Assembly (NCBI RefSeq): GCF_019665765.1
Contig: NZ_CP081150.1
Coordinates: 3,224,001-3,288,000 of the forward strand
Direction of reading: 5' to 3'
Source of the DNA: Deefgea tanakiae
Lineage (GTDB): Bacteria; Pseudomonadota; Gammaproteobacteria; Burkholderiales; Chitinibacteraceae
DNA length: 64,000 nt
The notes beneath the pieces were generated by a model. The model worked only from the letters and a program-made list of their open reading frames with translations, searched no databases and was not told the DNA's origin. A program made the position numbers and the translations under genes. This document shows, piece after piece, positions 1 through 7,708 of this stretch; within the stretch, counting starts at the first letter, position 1; each line of letters opens with the position of its first letter.

Positions 1-1
1 C

Positions 2-499
2 AATCACGGTCGACTTAAGCAAATTATTGAGCAGCGGGTGAAGCCCGACGCGGTGCGTTATAAGCCTTGCCCTGTTTGCCAGAAAATGATGAACCGTAAC
101 GCCTTTAGCAAACACATCGCTGTGATTGTCGACGAGTGTCGTGGGCACGGCGTGTGGTTGGATAATGGCGAATTCACGGTGCTGGCCGAATGGATGGAGG
201 CGGGCGGTCGCCAGCACGTCGAGGCTGAAATGGCACGCCAAGCGCGGATTGATGCTGCAAATGGCAATGTCGCTCCCGTGAAATACCAAGCCAATGTTGA
301 GTCTGCAAGTAATGAATTGCCCGAAGACTTAGCGCAGCTTTTAAATCGAGACAGTAAAGCGCAGCCGATGAGTGAGGACCTTCCTGCTTGGTTGGTTGGC
401 ACGGTGCTGGCGGTCTTGCTGTGGTTTTTGATTGGCTTGAGCTGGCCCGTGTATTTGTTGGCGGCGGGTAGTGCGGCAGCTTGGTGGATGAAAAAATAA
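2..499 (+). CDS. TFIIB-type zinc-ribbon protein, 5' end missing
   Basis: The reading frame is open from the first codon of the window, so the true start lies upstream; the first internal start-like codon is GTG at 38. The visible part has CPVC followed about 20 residues later by ECRGHGVWLDNGE, the two halves of a zf-TFIIB zinc ribbon (a C-x2-C and a C-x2-H-type pair ending in the family's WLD-GE signature). The C-terminal 40 residues hold a hydrophobic stretch suggesting one or two membrane segments. Such proteins are usually of unknown function, with zinc binding as the only firm prediction. A 45-nt GTAT/ATAC element starts 8 bases after the stop. Confidence 0.8.
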   Translation, partial: NHGRLKQIIEQRVKPDAVRYKPCPVCQKMMNRNAFSKHIAVIVDECRGHGVWLDNGEFTVLAEWMEAGGRQHVEAEMARQARIDAANGNVAPVKYQANVESASNELPEDLAQLLNRDSKAQPMSEDLPAWLVGTVLAVLLWFLIGLSWPVYLLAAGSAAAWWMKK

Positions 500-507
500 T
501 TCAACGG

Positions 508-552
508 GTATCTTAATGTAGCTATTTTTGTATGTTGCCTATATCGATATAC
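508..552. repeat. 45-nt GTAT/ATAC element, copy 1
   Basis: Exactly 45 nt from GTAT to ATAC. The ends pair as GGGTATC with GATATACCC (one bulge). It lies 8 bases past the stop of the zinc-ribbon gene. One of 18 copies in the window. Confidence 0.6.
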
Positions 553-665
553 CCTGCCAATTAATCTTGTTAAGCACTATGGACTTTATTATTCATCGCG
601 ATGAAATGAAGTCTTTATCATGTCTCGCGTCTAGAATAACGCCCTGCTTGTTTTAAAATATTGCT

Positions 666-1022
666 ATGACTGCAAAAAAATTCTTCTTTGGCCTGATTGT
701 GCTGAGCCTACTTGGCGTGGCGCTGGCGTTTTTTATTCTGCAAGAAAAAGAACGCGATGGTCATTGGCCGTGGCCGCTCAATGGTCGAGTGATCAACCAA
801 AGCCCAGTTGCAGTTAAAGTGTGGGATGACGACCATGGGTTTTATACCATCGCAGCCGGACAAAGTAGTAGCAACAACAACGATATCGATCATGTACAAG
901 AGCCGAGTAGCCAGCGTTGGTGCAAAATCGATGCGCATTCCTTGGTCGTGAAACCTGATGGTTTCTTTGCCAATTGCCCGTGTTACGCCCTCGGTGCGGG
1001 TCGGGCGTGCATTAAGTTTTAA
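666..1022 (+). CDS. Hypothetical membrane-anchored protein, 118 aa
   Basis: Not recognised. Residues 4-25 form one hydrophobic segment after a lysine-rich N-terminus, so the protein is probably anchored in the inner membrane with about 90 residues outside. The C-terminal third has four cysteines (one WC, then CPC and a final AC three residues from the end), which could form disulfides in the periplasm. It stands alone, about 100 bp ahead of the beta-lactamase gene and in the same direction. The ATG is preceded by an AT-rich region without a clear ribosome-binding site. Confidence 0.6.
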   Translation: MTAKKFFFGLIVLSLLGVALAFFILQEKERDGHWPWPLNGRVINQSPVAVKVWDDDHGFYTIAAGQSSSNNNDIDHVQEPSSQRWCKIDAHSLVVKPDGFFANCPCYALGAGRACIKF

Positions 1023-1124
1023 GCGTTTGACTCGCGTCGCGCCCGCAATCCGCATTATTACCCACAGCAAAATTAGCCCGTTTCGGCATAATCTCACCAT
1101 CGATGATGGAGAGGTTGAGTTGAG

Positions 1125-1922
1125 ATGTACCGATTTTTATTGATCTTGCTGTGCTTTGTGATGGCGCCGACGATGGCGATTGAGCTGATTGCTGAGCCAA
1201 AAATCAGCGCGCAATTCTCACAGGCGAAGGCAAGCGGCACTTTTGCCATGCTCGATGTGAAGGCGCAGCGCTGGATTGGCCACAATGCCGATCGTGCGGC
1301 GACGCGGTTTTCTCCTGCTTCGACGTTTAAAATCCCCAATAGTTTGATTGGTTTGGCCACGGGCGCCGTGAGTAGTGTGGATGATGTCTTTTATCATCAC
1401 GATGGCCAGCCCAAATACCTCAAATCATGGGAACACGATATGGGTTTGCGCGGGGCGCTGCCGATTTCGAATGTGGCGGCGTATCAGGAATTGGCACGGC
1501 GAATTGGATTGCCAGCGATGCAACAGCAACTCGACCAACTCAATTATGGTAATCACCAAATTGCTGGCGGTGTGGATCAATTTTGGCTCAACGGCAGCTT
1601 AACCATCAGCGCGATTGAACAGGTGCAATTTTTAACCCGCCTTGCGCAAGGCGCATTGCCTTATCCGGCAGAAATGCAGGCAGCGGTGCGTGAGATTGCC
1701 TTGTTGGAAGTCGGTAAAAATTGGAAGCTATACGGTAAAACGGGTTGGACTGGCCGCAAGCAACCTTCAATCGGCTGGTTTGTGGGTTGGGTTGAGCAAG
1801 ACGGCAAGTTGTATAGTTTTGCGCTGAATATGGATATCCCGGATGCCAGTGATTTGCCTAAGCGAATTGAGATCGCCAAGGCTAGTTTACGCACGCAGGG
1901 ATTGCTTCCTGTAGTGAAATGA
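1125..1922 (+). CDS. Class D (OXA-type) beta-lactamase
   Basis: Periplasmic serine beta-lactamase that opens the beta-lactam ring. The signal peptide covers about residues 1-18. All class D landmarks are present: S66-T-F-K69 (nucleophile and carbamylated lysine), S115-N-V117, Y141-G-N143, W154, and K205-T-G207. The length of 265 aa is normal for the class. A GAGGTTGAG stretch precedes the ATG. No integron, transposase or resistance cluster is near, so it looks like a resident chromosomal gene; its spectrum cannot be predicted from sequence alone. A shared hairpin terminator separates it from the convergent dcuB. Confidence 0.95.
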   Translation: MYRFLLILLCFVMAPTMAIELIAEPKISAQFSQAKASGTFAMLDVKAQRWIGHNADRAATRFSPASTFKIPNSLIGLATGAVSSVDDVFYHHDGQPKYLKSWEHDMGLRGALPISNVAAYQELARRIGLPAMQQQLDQLNYGNHQIAGGVDQFWLNGSLTISAIEQVQFLTRLAQGALPYPAEMQAAVREIALLEVGKNWKLYGKTGWTGRKQPSIGWFVGWVEQDGKLYSFALNMDIPDASDLPKRIEIAKASLRTQGLLPVVK

Positions 1923-1928
1923 AATTGA

Positions 1929-1955
1929 AAAAGGCCATCGAAATGATGGCCTTTT
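1929..1955. terminator. Bidirectional terminator between bla and dcuB
   Basis: Perfect 11-bp stem (AAAAGGCCATC / GATGGCCTTTT) with a 5-nt loop, A-rich on one side and T-rich on the other, placed between convergent genes. Confidence 0.85.
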
Positions 1956-1973
1956 GCTTGAGTGCTGCAGCAA

Positions 1974-3287
1974 CTACAGCAAAATGCTGGCAAGTACAAA
2001 GCCACTTGAAACAGAAGTAATTGAGCACACTAAGCCGGGCAGCATAAAGCTGTGATTGAGCAGATATTTGCCGATGCGGGTGCTGCCGGTGCGGTCAAAA
2101 TTGATTGCTGCGATCACGGTTGGGTAGTTGGGGATAAAAAAGTAGCCATTCACACTGGGGAACATTGCGATTAAGGCGGGCGCAGGCAGCCCCAGCGCAA
2201 TCCCCAGCGGCAACATCGCGCGGATTGTCGCAGCTTGTGAATACAATAAAATCGACATACCAAAGAGTGCGACAGCAAACAGCCACGGCTGTGCGGTCAC
2301 GATGTTTTGGATTGAGCCCGAAAAAAACGCCAGATTGTTTTGAATAAACGTGTCACCCATCCATGCGACACCAAAAATCCCGATGACTGCCGCAGAGCCC
2401 GCCCGAAAGACGGAGCTTTTAATGACTTCTTCTGGGTCGACTTTACATAGCAACAGGATTAAGGCTGCGGCCGATAGCATCACGATTTGAATCGCTTGCG
2501 CCATATCGAGCCGCACAATGGCGTCGTTGACCAGCCATGTTGGCCGTAACGCTGGAATTGAACCGAGCAAGACGACGGTGGTCACTGCAATAAAAAATAT
2601 CGCTACTGAGAGGCGTGCGCCGCGTGGCAGCGTAATTGACGCTTGCTGCTGATTTTGCGCAAAATCACCGCGCTCAAGCCGCTCGCGGTACACCGGATCG
2701 AGATGCAGTTCGCAACCTTGGCGGCTTGCCATCAGTGCGCCCGCCATTGTGCCAATCAAGGTGGCCGGAATCGCAATCTGCAAAATATCACCGAGATGAA
2801 TGCCTGCTGGCGACAATAAAGCCAGCAAAGCGACTGTCGCCGCAGAAATCGGGCTGGCGGTAATCGCCGCTTGCGATGCAATCACTGCGATGGATAAAGG
2901 TCGCTCAGGGCGTACGCCTGATTCATGCGCCACTTCAGCAATCACGGGTAAAACGGCGTAGGCCACGTGGCCTGTTCCGGCAAAGAGCGTAAAAAAGTAA
3001 GTGACTAAGGGCGCAAAGAACGTGATGCGCTTGGGATTGCGGCGCAAGATTTTCTCGGCAACCTGCACCAAGAACGTCATTCCACCGGCAGACTGCAAAC
3101 AGGCGGCTGTCGTAATCACGGCGATAATCATCAACATCACATCAATCGGTGCTGACGTTGGTTTTAAGCCAAAAATAAACACCAAAATGGCCAAACCCAA
3201 ACCGCCCATCACGCCAAGGCCGATGCCCGAGATGCGCGCACCTAATAAAATGGCGCCAAGCACCACTAATAATTCAATCGCAATCAA
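1974..3287 (-). CDS. dcuB: Anaerobic C4-dicarboxylate transporter, Dcu family
   Basis: Inner-membrane secondary carrier of the DcuA/DcuB family, which exchanges fumarate, malate or aspartate for succinate. The protein is 437 aa (DcuB of E. coli is about 446) and almost entirely hydrophobic segments. It has the family's conserved GTGHVAYAVLPVI and SQAAITASPISAATV stretches in the first half and FFIPNYPTVIAAINFDRTGSTRIG in pieces near the end. DcuB is a better fit than DcuA, but the two cannot be separated safely by eye. No clear FNR half-sites were seen in the 245 bp upstream. Confidence 0.9.
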   Translation of the reverse strand: MIAIELLVVLGAILLGARISGIGLGVMGGLGLAILVFIFGLKPTSAPIDVMLMIIAVITTAACLQSAGGMTFLVQVAEKILRRNPKRITFFAPLVTYFFTLFAGTGHVAYAVLPVIAEVAHESGVRPERPLSIAVIASQAAITASPISAATVALLALLSPAGIHLGDILQIAIPATLIGTMAGALMASRQGCELHLDPVYRERLERGDFAQNQQQASITLPRGARLSVAIFFIAVTTVVLLGSIPALRPTWLVNDAIVRLDMAQAIQIVMLSAAALILLLCKVDPEEVIKSSVFRAGSAAVIGIFGVAWMGDTFIQNNLAFFSGSIQNIVTAQPWLFAVALFGMSILLYSQAATIRAMLPLGIALGLPAPALIAMFPSVNGYFFIPNYPTVIAAINFDRTGSTRIGKYLLNHSFMLPGLVCSITSVSSGFVLASILL

Positions 3288-3536
3288 AATAAAATCTCCA
3301 TAATTGCGTGTATGTTGCCATTAATTTAGGCATGCCGCAGTAAGCCATCTACATAATACAAGGGTATTAATAACTAGCATTTTTCAGCGCACGGTTTCGT
3401 TCAAGCTTGGAGTCATGCCCGAGTGAACAACAACACAGAAATGTGCAAGCGCAGCAAAATATATTTATTTGTCATTGAGTTGTAATCTCCCCGCCGTTAA
3501 AATGCGCCTACATTGCATTTTTGTAGGAATATTGTC

Positions 3537-3863
3537 ATGTTGTTGCGTAAATTTGTAAGTAGTGCACTTGTGTTTATTGGCTTGGGTTTAGCGGTTTCAG
3601 CGCAAGCTGCCGTGGTGCCTGCCGTGGGCGCGATGCAGGGCACGGCAATCTTCGCAACGAATAATGGCAGTCTAGAGCAGGATTTACAGCCGCGCATTTT
3701 AGCGGGTGCTGGCCAGACGAATATTCACCCAATCTTGGGGACTCCGGCTCGGCCTGTTGCGAATGCAAAATCAACGGATGACCATACTAATTTCTACGCT
3801 ATGCTGGGTTTGGGTTTACTCGGTTTGATGGTGGCGCGCCGTAAGCGTTACGGTCGCAAGTAA
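3537..3863 (+). CDS. Small exported protein with PEP-CTERM-like C-terminal anchor
   Basis: The ATG at 3537 is chosen because AGGAA lies 8 bases upstream; the longer frame begins at an unlikely TTG (3513). The 108-aa product has an N-terminal signal peptide ending near AQAA. It has a low-complexity middle and a C-terminus with a Leu/Gly-rich hydrophobic segment (MLGLGLLGLMVA) closed by RRKRYGRK. This architecture resembles PEP-CTERM sorting signals, but the Pro-Glu-Pro motif itself is absent. Function unknown. A hairpin terminator follows. Confidence 0.65.
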   Translation: MLLRKFVSSALVFIGLGLAVSAQAAVVPAVGAMQGTAIFATNNGSLEQDLQPRILAGAGQTNIHPILGTPARPVANAKSTDDHTNFYAMLGLGLLGLMVARRKRYGRK

Positions 3864-3886
3864 GTGCCGATGGAATAAGTCTCGTA

Positions 3887-3915
3887 AAAAAAAGCCGCTG
3901 TTGCGGTTTTTTTTT
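3887..3915 (+). terminator. Rho-independent terminator
   Basis: Short CCGC-tgtt-GCGG stem extended by an A-run paired with a long T-run, 24 bases after the stop at 3863. Confidence 0.7.
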
Positions 3916-4009
3916 CGTCCTTATCGGCCAACGCGAATGATGCAATTACTGATGCTGCATGAATGACATGTTTATAATAGGGAATCTTTATTTGACCGAG
4001 CGGCCTCTC

Positions 4010-5065
4010 ATGAACAGCCAAGATTTAGAAAATATCAATGTCACCTCATTCGAAAGCATGCCAACGCCTGAAGAATTGCATGCCCGTTTGCCGATTTCTG
4101 AGCATGCAGCTCAAGTCGTTAATGCTGGGCGTGAAGCGCTGAAAAACATCTTGGATCGAAAAGATAATCGACTCATCGTGGTCGTTGGTCCTTGCTCAAT
4201 TCATGATGCCGAGGCAGGGCTTGAATACGCACGTCGCTTGAAAGCGCTGCAAGAAGAAGTCAAGGATACGATGTTGTTGGTAATGCGGGTATATTTCGAA
4301 AAGCCACGTACCACAACGGGCTGGAAGGGATACATCAACGATCCGATGATGGATGACTCTTTCCAAGTCGGCCTGGGCATGGAAAAAGCCCGTCGATTCT
4401 TGCTCGATGTGTTGGAGTTGGGCTTGCCAACGGCGACCGAAGCGCTCGATCCCATTTCACCGCAATACCTCGGTGATTTGATTGCGTGGACAGCGATTGG
4501 CGCGCGAACCACCGAATCACAAACGCATCGCGAAATGTCGTCGGGCTTATCCACACCAGTGGGGTTTAAGAACGGCACCGATGGCGATATCAGCATTGCG
4601 ATTAACGCCATTTTGTCTGCCTCACACCCGCATGCGTTTTTGGGGATGAATGGCCAAGGACGCGTTTCAGTTGTTCGCACCCGCGGCAATCAGTACGGGC
4701 ATGTCGTGCTGCGCGGTGGCGATGGTCGACCGAACTACGATACCGTATCAGTGGCGATGGCTGAGCAAGCACTGCAAAAAGCCAAATTGCCGACCAATAT
4801 CATTGTCGATTGCTCGCATGCTAATAGTTACAAAAAAGCCGAATTGCAACCCTTGGTGATGGCTGATGTGGTCAATCAATTAGTGAATGGCAGCCAAGCT
4901 TTGGTCGGCGTGATGATTGAATCGAATCTCGTTGCCGGCAATCAGAAAATCCCTAGCGATTTGTCGCAATTAATTTATGGTTGTTCGGTTACCGATGCCT
5001 GTGTTGATTGGGCGAGTACGGAAACGATGCTATTGGATGCTGCAAAACGCTTAGCGCAGCGCTAA
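4010..5065 (+). CDS. aroG: 3-deoxy-7-phosphoheptulonate synthase (DAHP synthase), class I
   Basis: First enzyme of the shikimate pathway; condenses phosphoenolpyruvate and erythrose-4-phosphate. Class I (AroFGH) signatures are clear: VVVGPCSIHD, RVYFEKPRTTTGWKG, GARTTESQTHRE, GFKNGTDG, LRGG, DCSHANS and GVMIESNL. From this ATG the protein is 351 aa, the usual AroG length. The frame is open back to 3959, but that stretch contains a TATAAT (3973-3978) that looks like the -10 box, so the upstream ATG is rejected. Which aromatic amino acid feeds back on it cannot be told by eye. Confidence 0.93.
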   Translation: MNSQDLENINVTSFESMPTPEELHARLPISEHAAQVVNAGREALKNILDRKDNRLIVVVGPCSIHDAEAGLEYARRLKALQEEVKDTMLLVMRVYFEKPRTTTGWKGYINDPMMDDSFQVGLGMEKARRFLLDVLELGLPTATEALDPISPQYLGDLIAWTAIGARTTESQTHREMSSGLSTPVGFKNGTDGDISIAINAILSASHPHAFLGMNGQGRVSVVRTRGNQYGHVVLRGGDGRPNYDTVSVAMAEQALQKAKLPTNIIVDCSHANSYKKAELQPLVMADVVNQLVNGSQALVGVMIESNLVAGNQKIPSDLSQLIYGCSVTDACVDWASTETMLLDAAKRLAQR

Positions 5066-5112
5066 TTAGGAACCCATTGACATCGCACCATTCACTGAAC
5101 GAGAGGCCGCAC

Positions 5113-5544
5113 ATGCAAATTCAACGCTTAATGATTTCCGTTTTCTTATTTGCACTATCTAGCACTGTATTTGCTAGCAATCGTAATTGTAATGAAATCA
5201 GAAATGATCGAGCTCGAGATATTTGCTTTGAGCAGAATAGAAATAATCATAACAATGGACGAATGAATTGCAATGAGCTTTCTAGCCAAAGAGCTCGGGA
5301 TAAGTGCTGGAGTTATCAGCGCGACGATAGTCATCGTAATTGTAATGATTTTAAAAATGAACGAGCTAGAGAGCGTTGCTGGAATGAAAGCAACAACTCC
5401 AATAATAATTGGAATCGACCCAATCGTCCTTCGAGTTCTGGTGGACGAACTTTCTCAGAAGCTCAACAGTTTTGTGCCTCAGCGGGCCGTGCGGATGATC
5501 ATGCCGCTTGCATGGAAGGCCAAGGTTTTTCATCGCGTCGATAG
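5113..5544 (+). CDS. Secreted protein with three tandem Cys-x11-Cys repeats
   Basis: The ATG at 5113 follows GAGAGG at 5101-5106 and starts a clear signal peptide (about residues 1-21); an upstream open extension overlaps aroG and is rejected. The mature part carries three copies of a unit of the form NCN(E/D)-x5-RAR(D/E)-x-C, with cysteine pairs C26/C38, C53/C65 and C77/C89. An Asn/Ser/Pro-rich linker follows, then one more cysteine pair near the C-terminus. The product is 143 aa. I do not recognise a family. The even cysteine spacing suggests three small disulfide-closed helical turns. Confidence 0.75.
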   Translation: MQIQRLMISVFLFALSSTVFASNRNCNEIRNDRARDICFEQNRNNHNNGRMNCNELSSQRARDKCWSYQRDDSHRNCNDFKNERARERCWNESNNSNNNWNRPNRPSSSGGRTFSEAQQFCASAGRADDHAACMEGQGFSSRR

Positions 5545-5562
5545 TTTGGTTTTGGCTTAAAT

Positions 5563-5592
5563 AAAAAGCCGTGCAGATTGCACGGCTTTTTT
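5563..5592. terminator. Bidirectional terminator
   Basis: AAAAAGCCGTGCA paired with TGCACGGCTTTTT around a 3-nt loop, between the convergent Cys-repeat gene and the HTH gene. Confidence 0.9.
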
Positions 5593-5619
5593 CTTATCCG
5601 ATTTTGATGATTCATAAGT

Positions 5620-5901
5620 TCACACTGCGCTATGTGCTTCGTCGTAAATTCGTTCAAATAAGTTCGGATGATTGCTTTTTAAATATTCCAAAGCGCGAAT
5701 ATCATCTTTACGAATTTGGCTTAAATCGATTCCTTCAATGTGTACCACGCGCAATAATTCCTGCACCGGTTTGGGCATATTGCGCCCACTTTCATAACGA
5801 GAACCACCGCTTTGCGTAACGCCAATTTTGCTCCAGAATTCATGTTGATTCATTCCAAGCTGTTTACGAATTGCTTTAGGAGTAATTAACTGATCAGACA
5901 T
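5620..5901 (-). CDS. XRE-family helix-turn-helix regulator
   Basis: The start at 5901 is chosen because AAGGAG lies 6 bases upstream; the longer frame to 5928 lacks this. The 93-aa protein has a helix-turn-helix in its first half (helix, then VTQSGGSRYESGRNMP as the recognition region), similar to NadS/HigA-like single-domain regulators. The rest is helical. It is divergent from the patatin gene across a 213-bp AT-rich gap containing a dyad (6008-6026). No toxin-like partner is adjacent, so a toxin-antitoxin role is not supported. Confidence 0.85.
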   Translation of the reverse strand: MSDQLITPKAIRKQLGMNQHEFWSKIGVTQSGGSRYESGRNMPKPVQELLRVVHIEGIDLSQIRKDDIRALEYLKSNHPNLFERIYDEAHSAV

Positions 5902-6007
5902 CCCTAGCTCCTTATTGAATTGCCTCAATCAAATTGATTGATGACAATTTCATATTAATCATTTGGCATTTTCTTGTATGTGTAATAGTGTTTTGATATT
6001 TTGTTAA

Positions 6008-6026
6008 AAATGCCCAGATGGCATTT
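6008..6026. promoter_or_regulatory. Candidate operator dyad
   Basis: AAATGCC-cagat-GGCATTT, a perfect 7-bp inverted repeat in the gap between the HTH regulator and the patatin gene. A second TGGCATTTTC half-site lies near 5963-5973. Binding by the adjacent HTH protein is inference. Confidence 0.4.
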
Positions 6027-6114
6027 GAATGGTATTGAACTAGTCTATTGAAGTGGGCGGTAGTCTCGCCCCGTCCTCGACGATTGAATAATTTAAAGTT
6101 GAATTGGAGCTGGC

Positions 6115-7101
6115 ATGAACAATATCGCATTATTATTGCAAGGTGGTGGTGCACTAGGTGCCTATCAGCTTGGGGTATTGCGCCGTATGCAAGAATTAGC
6201 AAGGCTTCCCGTGAAGATGGTGGCCGGGGTATCGATTGGTGCCGTCAATACAGCGGTCTTGGTCGGCAGTAAAGATGCTAATCCGCTGGCGGCTTTGGAA
6301 ACCTTGTGGCAAAAGCTCACCGTACCGAATATTCCATTTGCCCCGCAGATCGTTGAGCAAAATTTATCCTTGTTTGGCAACCCACATATGTCCCGCTTGC
6401 GCACGGATGTCTGGAATATGCGCAACTGGACTTCGATGTACTCCGCCGATCCATTGCGCGACTTGATCACTGACTTGGTTGATTTTGATAAGCTCAATGC
6501 ATCAAGCACGATTGTGCAACTGTCGGCGGTGCAGATTGAAAGTGGTGAGATTGAAACCTTCACCAATCGCGATGGCCAACGTATTACGCTGGAACACATC
6601 ATCGCCTCGCTCTCAATTCCACCGATGTTTCCGCCGGTTGAAATCGGTGGCAAGCATTATTGGGATGGCGGCCTATTTGATAATGCGCCACTGGGGGCGA
6701 TGATTAATGCACTGCCAGCCGATAGTGATGCGCATTTTGTCATTGTGAATTTATTCCCACTGAAAGGGCAGCTACCTAGGAATCTCACGCAAACCCAAGA
6801 TCGTATGCTTGAAATTATATTCTCCAACAAAGTGCTTGGCGATATGGAACGCATGGCGGATTACAACGGTTTGGCCGAACTGTATGGCGCGCTCAATCAG
6901 CTCTTGCCAGCTAATTCGCCGATTCGCCAAATGGATGGTTTTAAAGACATCGCGCGCCTGCGCATGTTGCTGGCGCCCACAGTCATTACCAATCAGATGC
7001 CCGACGAGCAAAGCACGACACTGGATTTCTCGCCCAAAAGCATTGCTGCGCGAATTGAGGTGGGCTACCGCGATGCGTGTGCGCAGCTTGGTAACGGTTA
7101 A
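6115..7101 (+). CDS. Patatin-like phospholipase
   Basis: Serine acyl hydrolase of the patatin family with an intact Ser-Asp dyad: the glycine-rich oxyanion loop GGGALGAYQ near the N-terminus, nucleophile S40 in GVSIG, and D184 in WDGGLFDNAP. The product is 328 aa with no signal peptide, so it is probably cytoplasmic or membrane-associated, acting on acyl lipids. TTGGAG precedes the ATG. It is translationally coupled to the next gene through a TAATG overlap. Contrast with the degenerate relative at 61445-62446. Confidence 0.92.
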   Translation: MNNIALLLQGGGALGAYQLGVLRRMQELARLPVKMVAGVSIGAVNTAVLVGSKDANPLAALETLWQKLTVPNIPFAPQIVEQNLSLFGNPHMSRLRTDVWNMRNWTSMYSADPLRDLITDLVDFDKLNASSTIVQLSAVQIESGEIETFTNRDGQRITLEHIIASLSIPPMFPPVEIGGKHYWDGGLFDNAPLGAMINALPADSDAHFVIVNLFPLKGQLPRNLTQTQDRMLEIIFSNKVLGDMERMADYNGLAELYGALNQLLPANSPIRQMDGFKDIARLRMLLAPTVITNQMPDEQSTTLDFSPKSIAARIEVGYRDACAQLGNG

Positions 7102-7418
7102 TGGAAAAATTGCGCGCAGTGCTGAATAGGGCGCTGTACTGGCTCCCCGGCGGCTATGCGGCGGGCGGCTTGTTGGTGCTGCTGCAGTTTTGGCAGCAGC
7201 CCCCAGATGGTCTCGCGAATATTTGGATTTTTATTTACACCTTGCCCTTGGCTTTATTGGGGCATTGGCTGTGGCCGGGGCAATTTCCCTTTATGCCCGG
7301 CGGTTTTCATATTGCGCATACTTTGTATTTTATCCCCGCGGTGTTGTTGTTATCCGCTGTGCTGTGGTTGCTGGTTTGGGGATTGCTGCGGTGGCTTTCG
7401 GTAAAAAATAGGCTTTGA
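7101..7418 (+). CDS. Hypothetical inner-membrane protein, three TM segments
   Basis: Its ATG overlaps the stop of the patatin gene (TAATG), indicating co-translation. The 105-aa product has hydrophobic segments at about residues 18-32, 41-57 and 72-97 and no recognised domain. The tight coupling suggests a role with the phospholipase, for example membrane recruitment, but this is inference. Confidence 0.7.
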   Translation: MEKLRAVLNRALYWLPGGYAAGGLLVLLQFWQQPPDGLANIWIFIYTLPLALLGHWLWPGQFPFMPGGFHIAHTLYFIPAVLLLSAVLWLLVWGLLRWLSVKNRL

Positions 7419-7427
7419 TGATGTGAT

Positions 7428-7472
7428 GTATCGCCGTGCAGAAATTGTTTCAATTTGCTTATGGGCATATAC
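7428..7472. repeat. 45-nt GTAT/ATAC element, copy 2
   Basis: 45 nt, starting 9 bases after the stop at 7418. Ends GTATCGCC and GGGCATATAC pair imperfectly; the centre has a perfect AAATTG-ttt-CAATTT hairpin. Confidence 0.6.
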
Positions 7473-7597
7473 ATACCGTATTACGCTAATATTCTCAATG
7501 CGTGTTGATGCTGTGCTGCGCTCGTCGGGCTTGGAATTTAAAATCCCTCAATATCAAGCCGACGAAGTCGGTGCAGATATAGGGTCGTTTTTCTTTG

Positions 7598-7629
7598 CTT
7601 ACTTTCTTTGACGAAGCAAAGAAAGTAAG
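7598..7629. repeat. Hairpin of a dispersed repeat family
   Basis: Perfect 13-bp stem CTTACTTTCTTTG / CAAAGAAAGTAAG with loop ACGAAG. Related hairpins with altered but mostly still paired stems occur at 21971-21996 and 22686-22718. The 290-bp gap 7419-7708 holds this and the preceding 45-nt element and no credible gene. Confidence 0.7.
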
Positions 7630-7708
7630 TCCCCGTCGCGGATTGCGACTGTAAAGCATCGTGCCGCAGGCACTTGACACCATCAGCAGGACATAAAAAT
7701 CGCCCGCA

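Noticed and set aside
3959-4009. Upstream start for DAHP synthase
   Set aside because: The extension contains a TATAAT promoter box, and the later ATG gives the normal family length.
5620-5901. Toxin-antitoxin pair with the XRE-type regulator
   Set aside because: No small toxin-like gene is adjacent on the same strand.
7423-7611. 62-aa frame after the patatin operon
   Set aside because: It runs through a 45-nt element and into the dispersed hairpin, with no ribosome-binding site.
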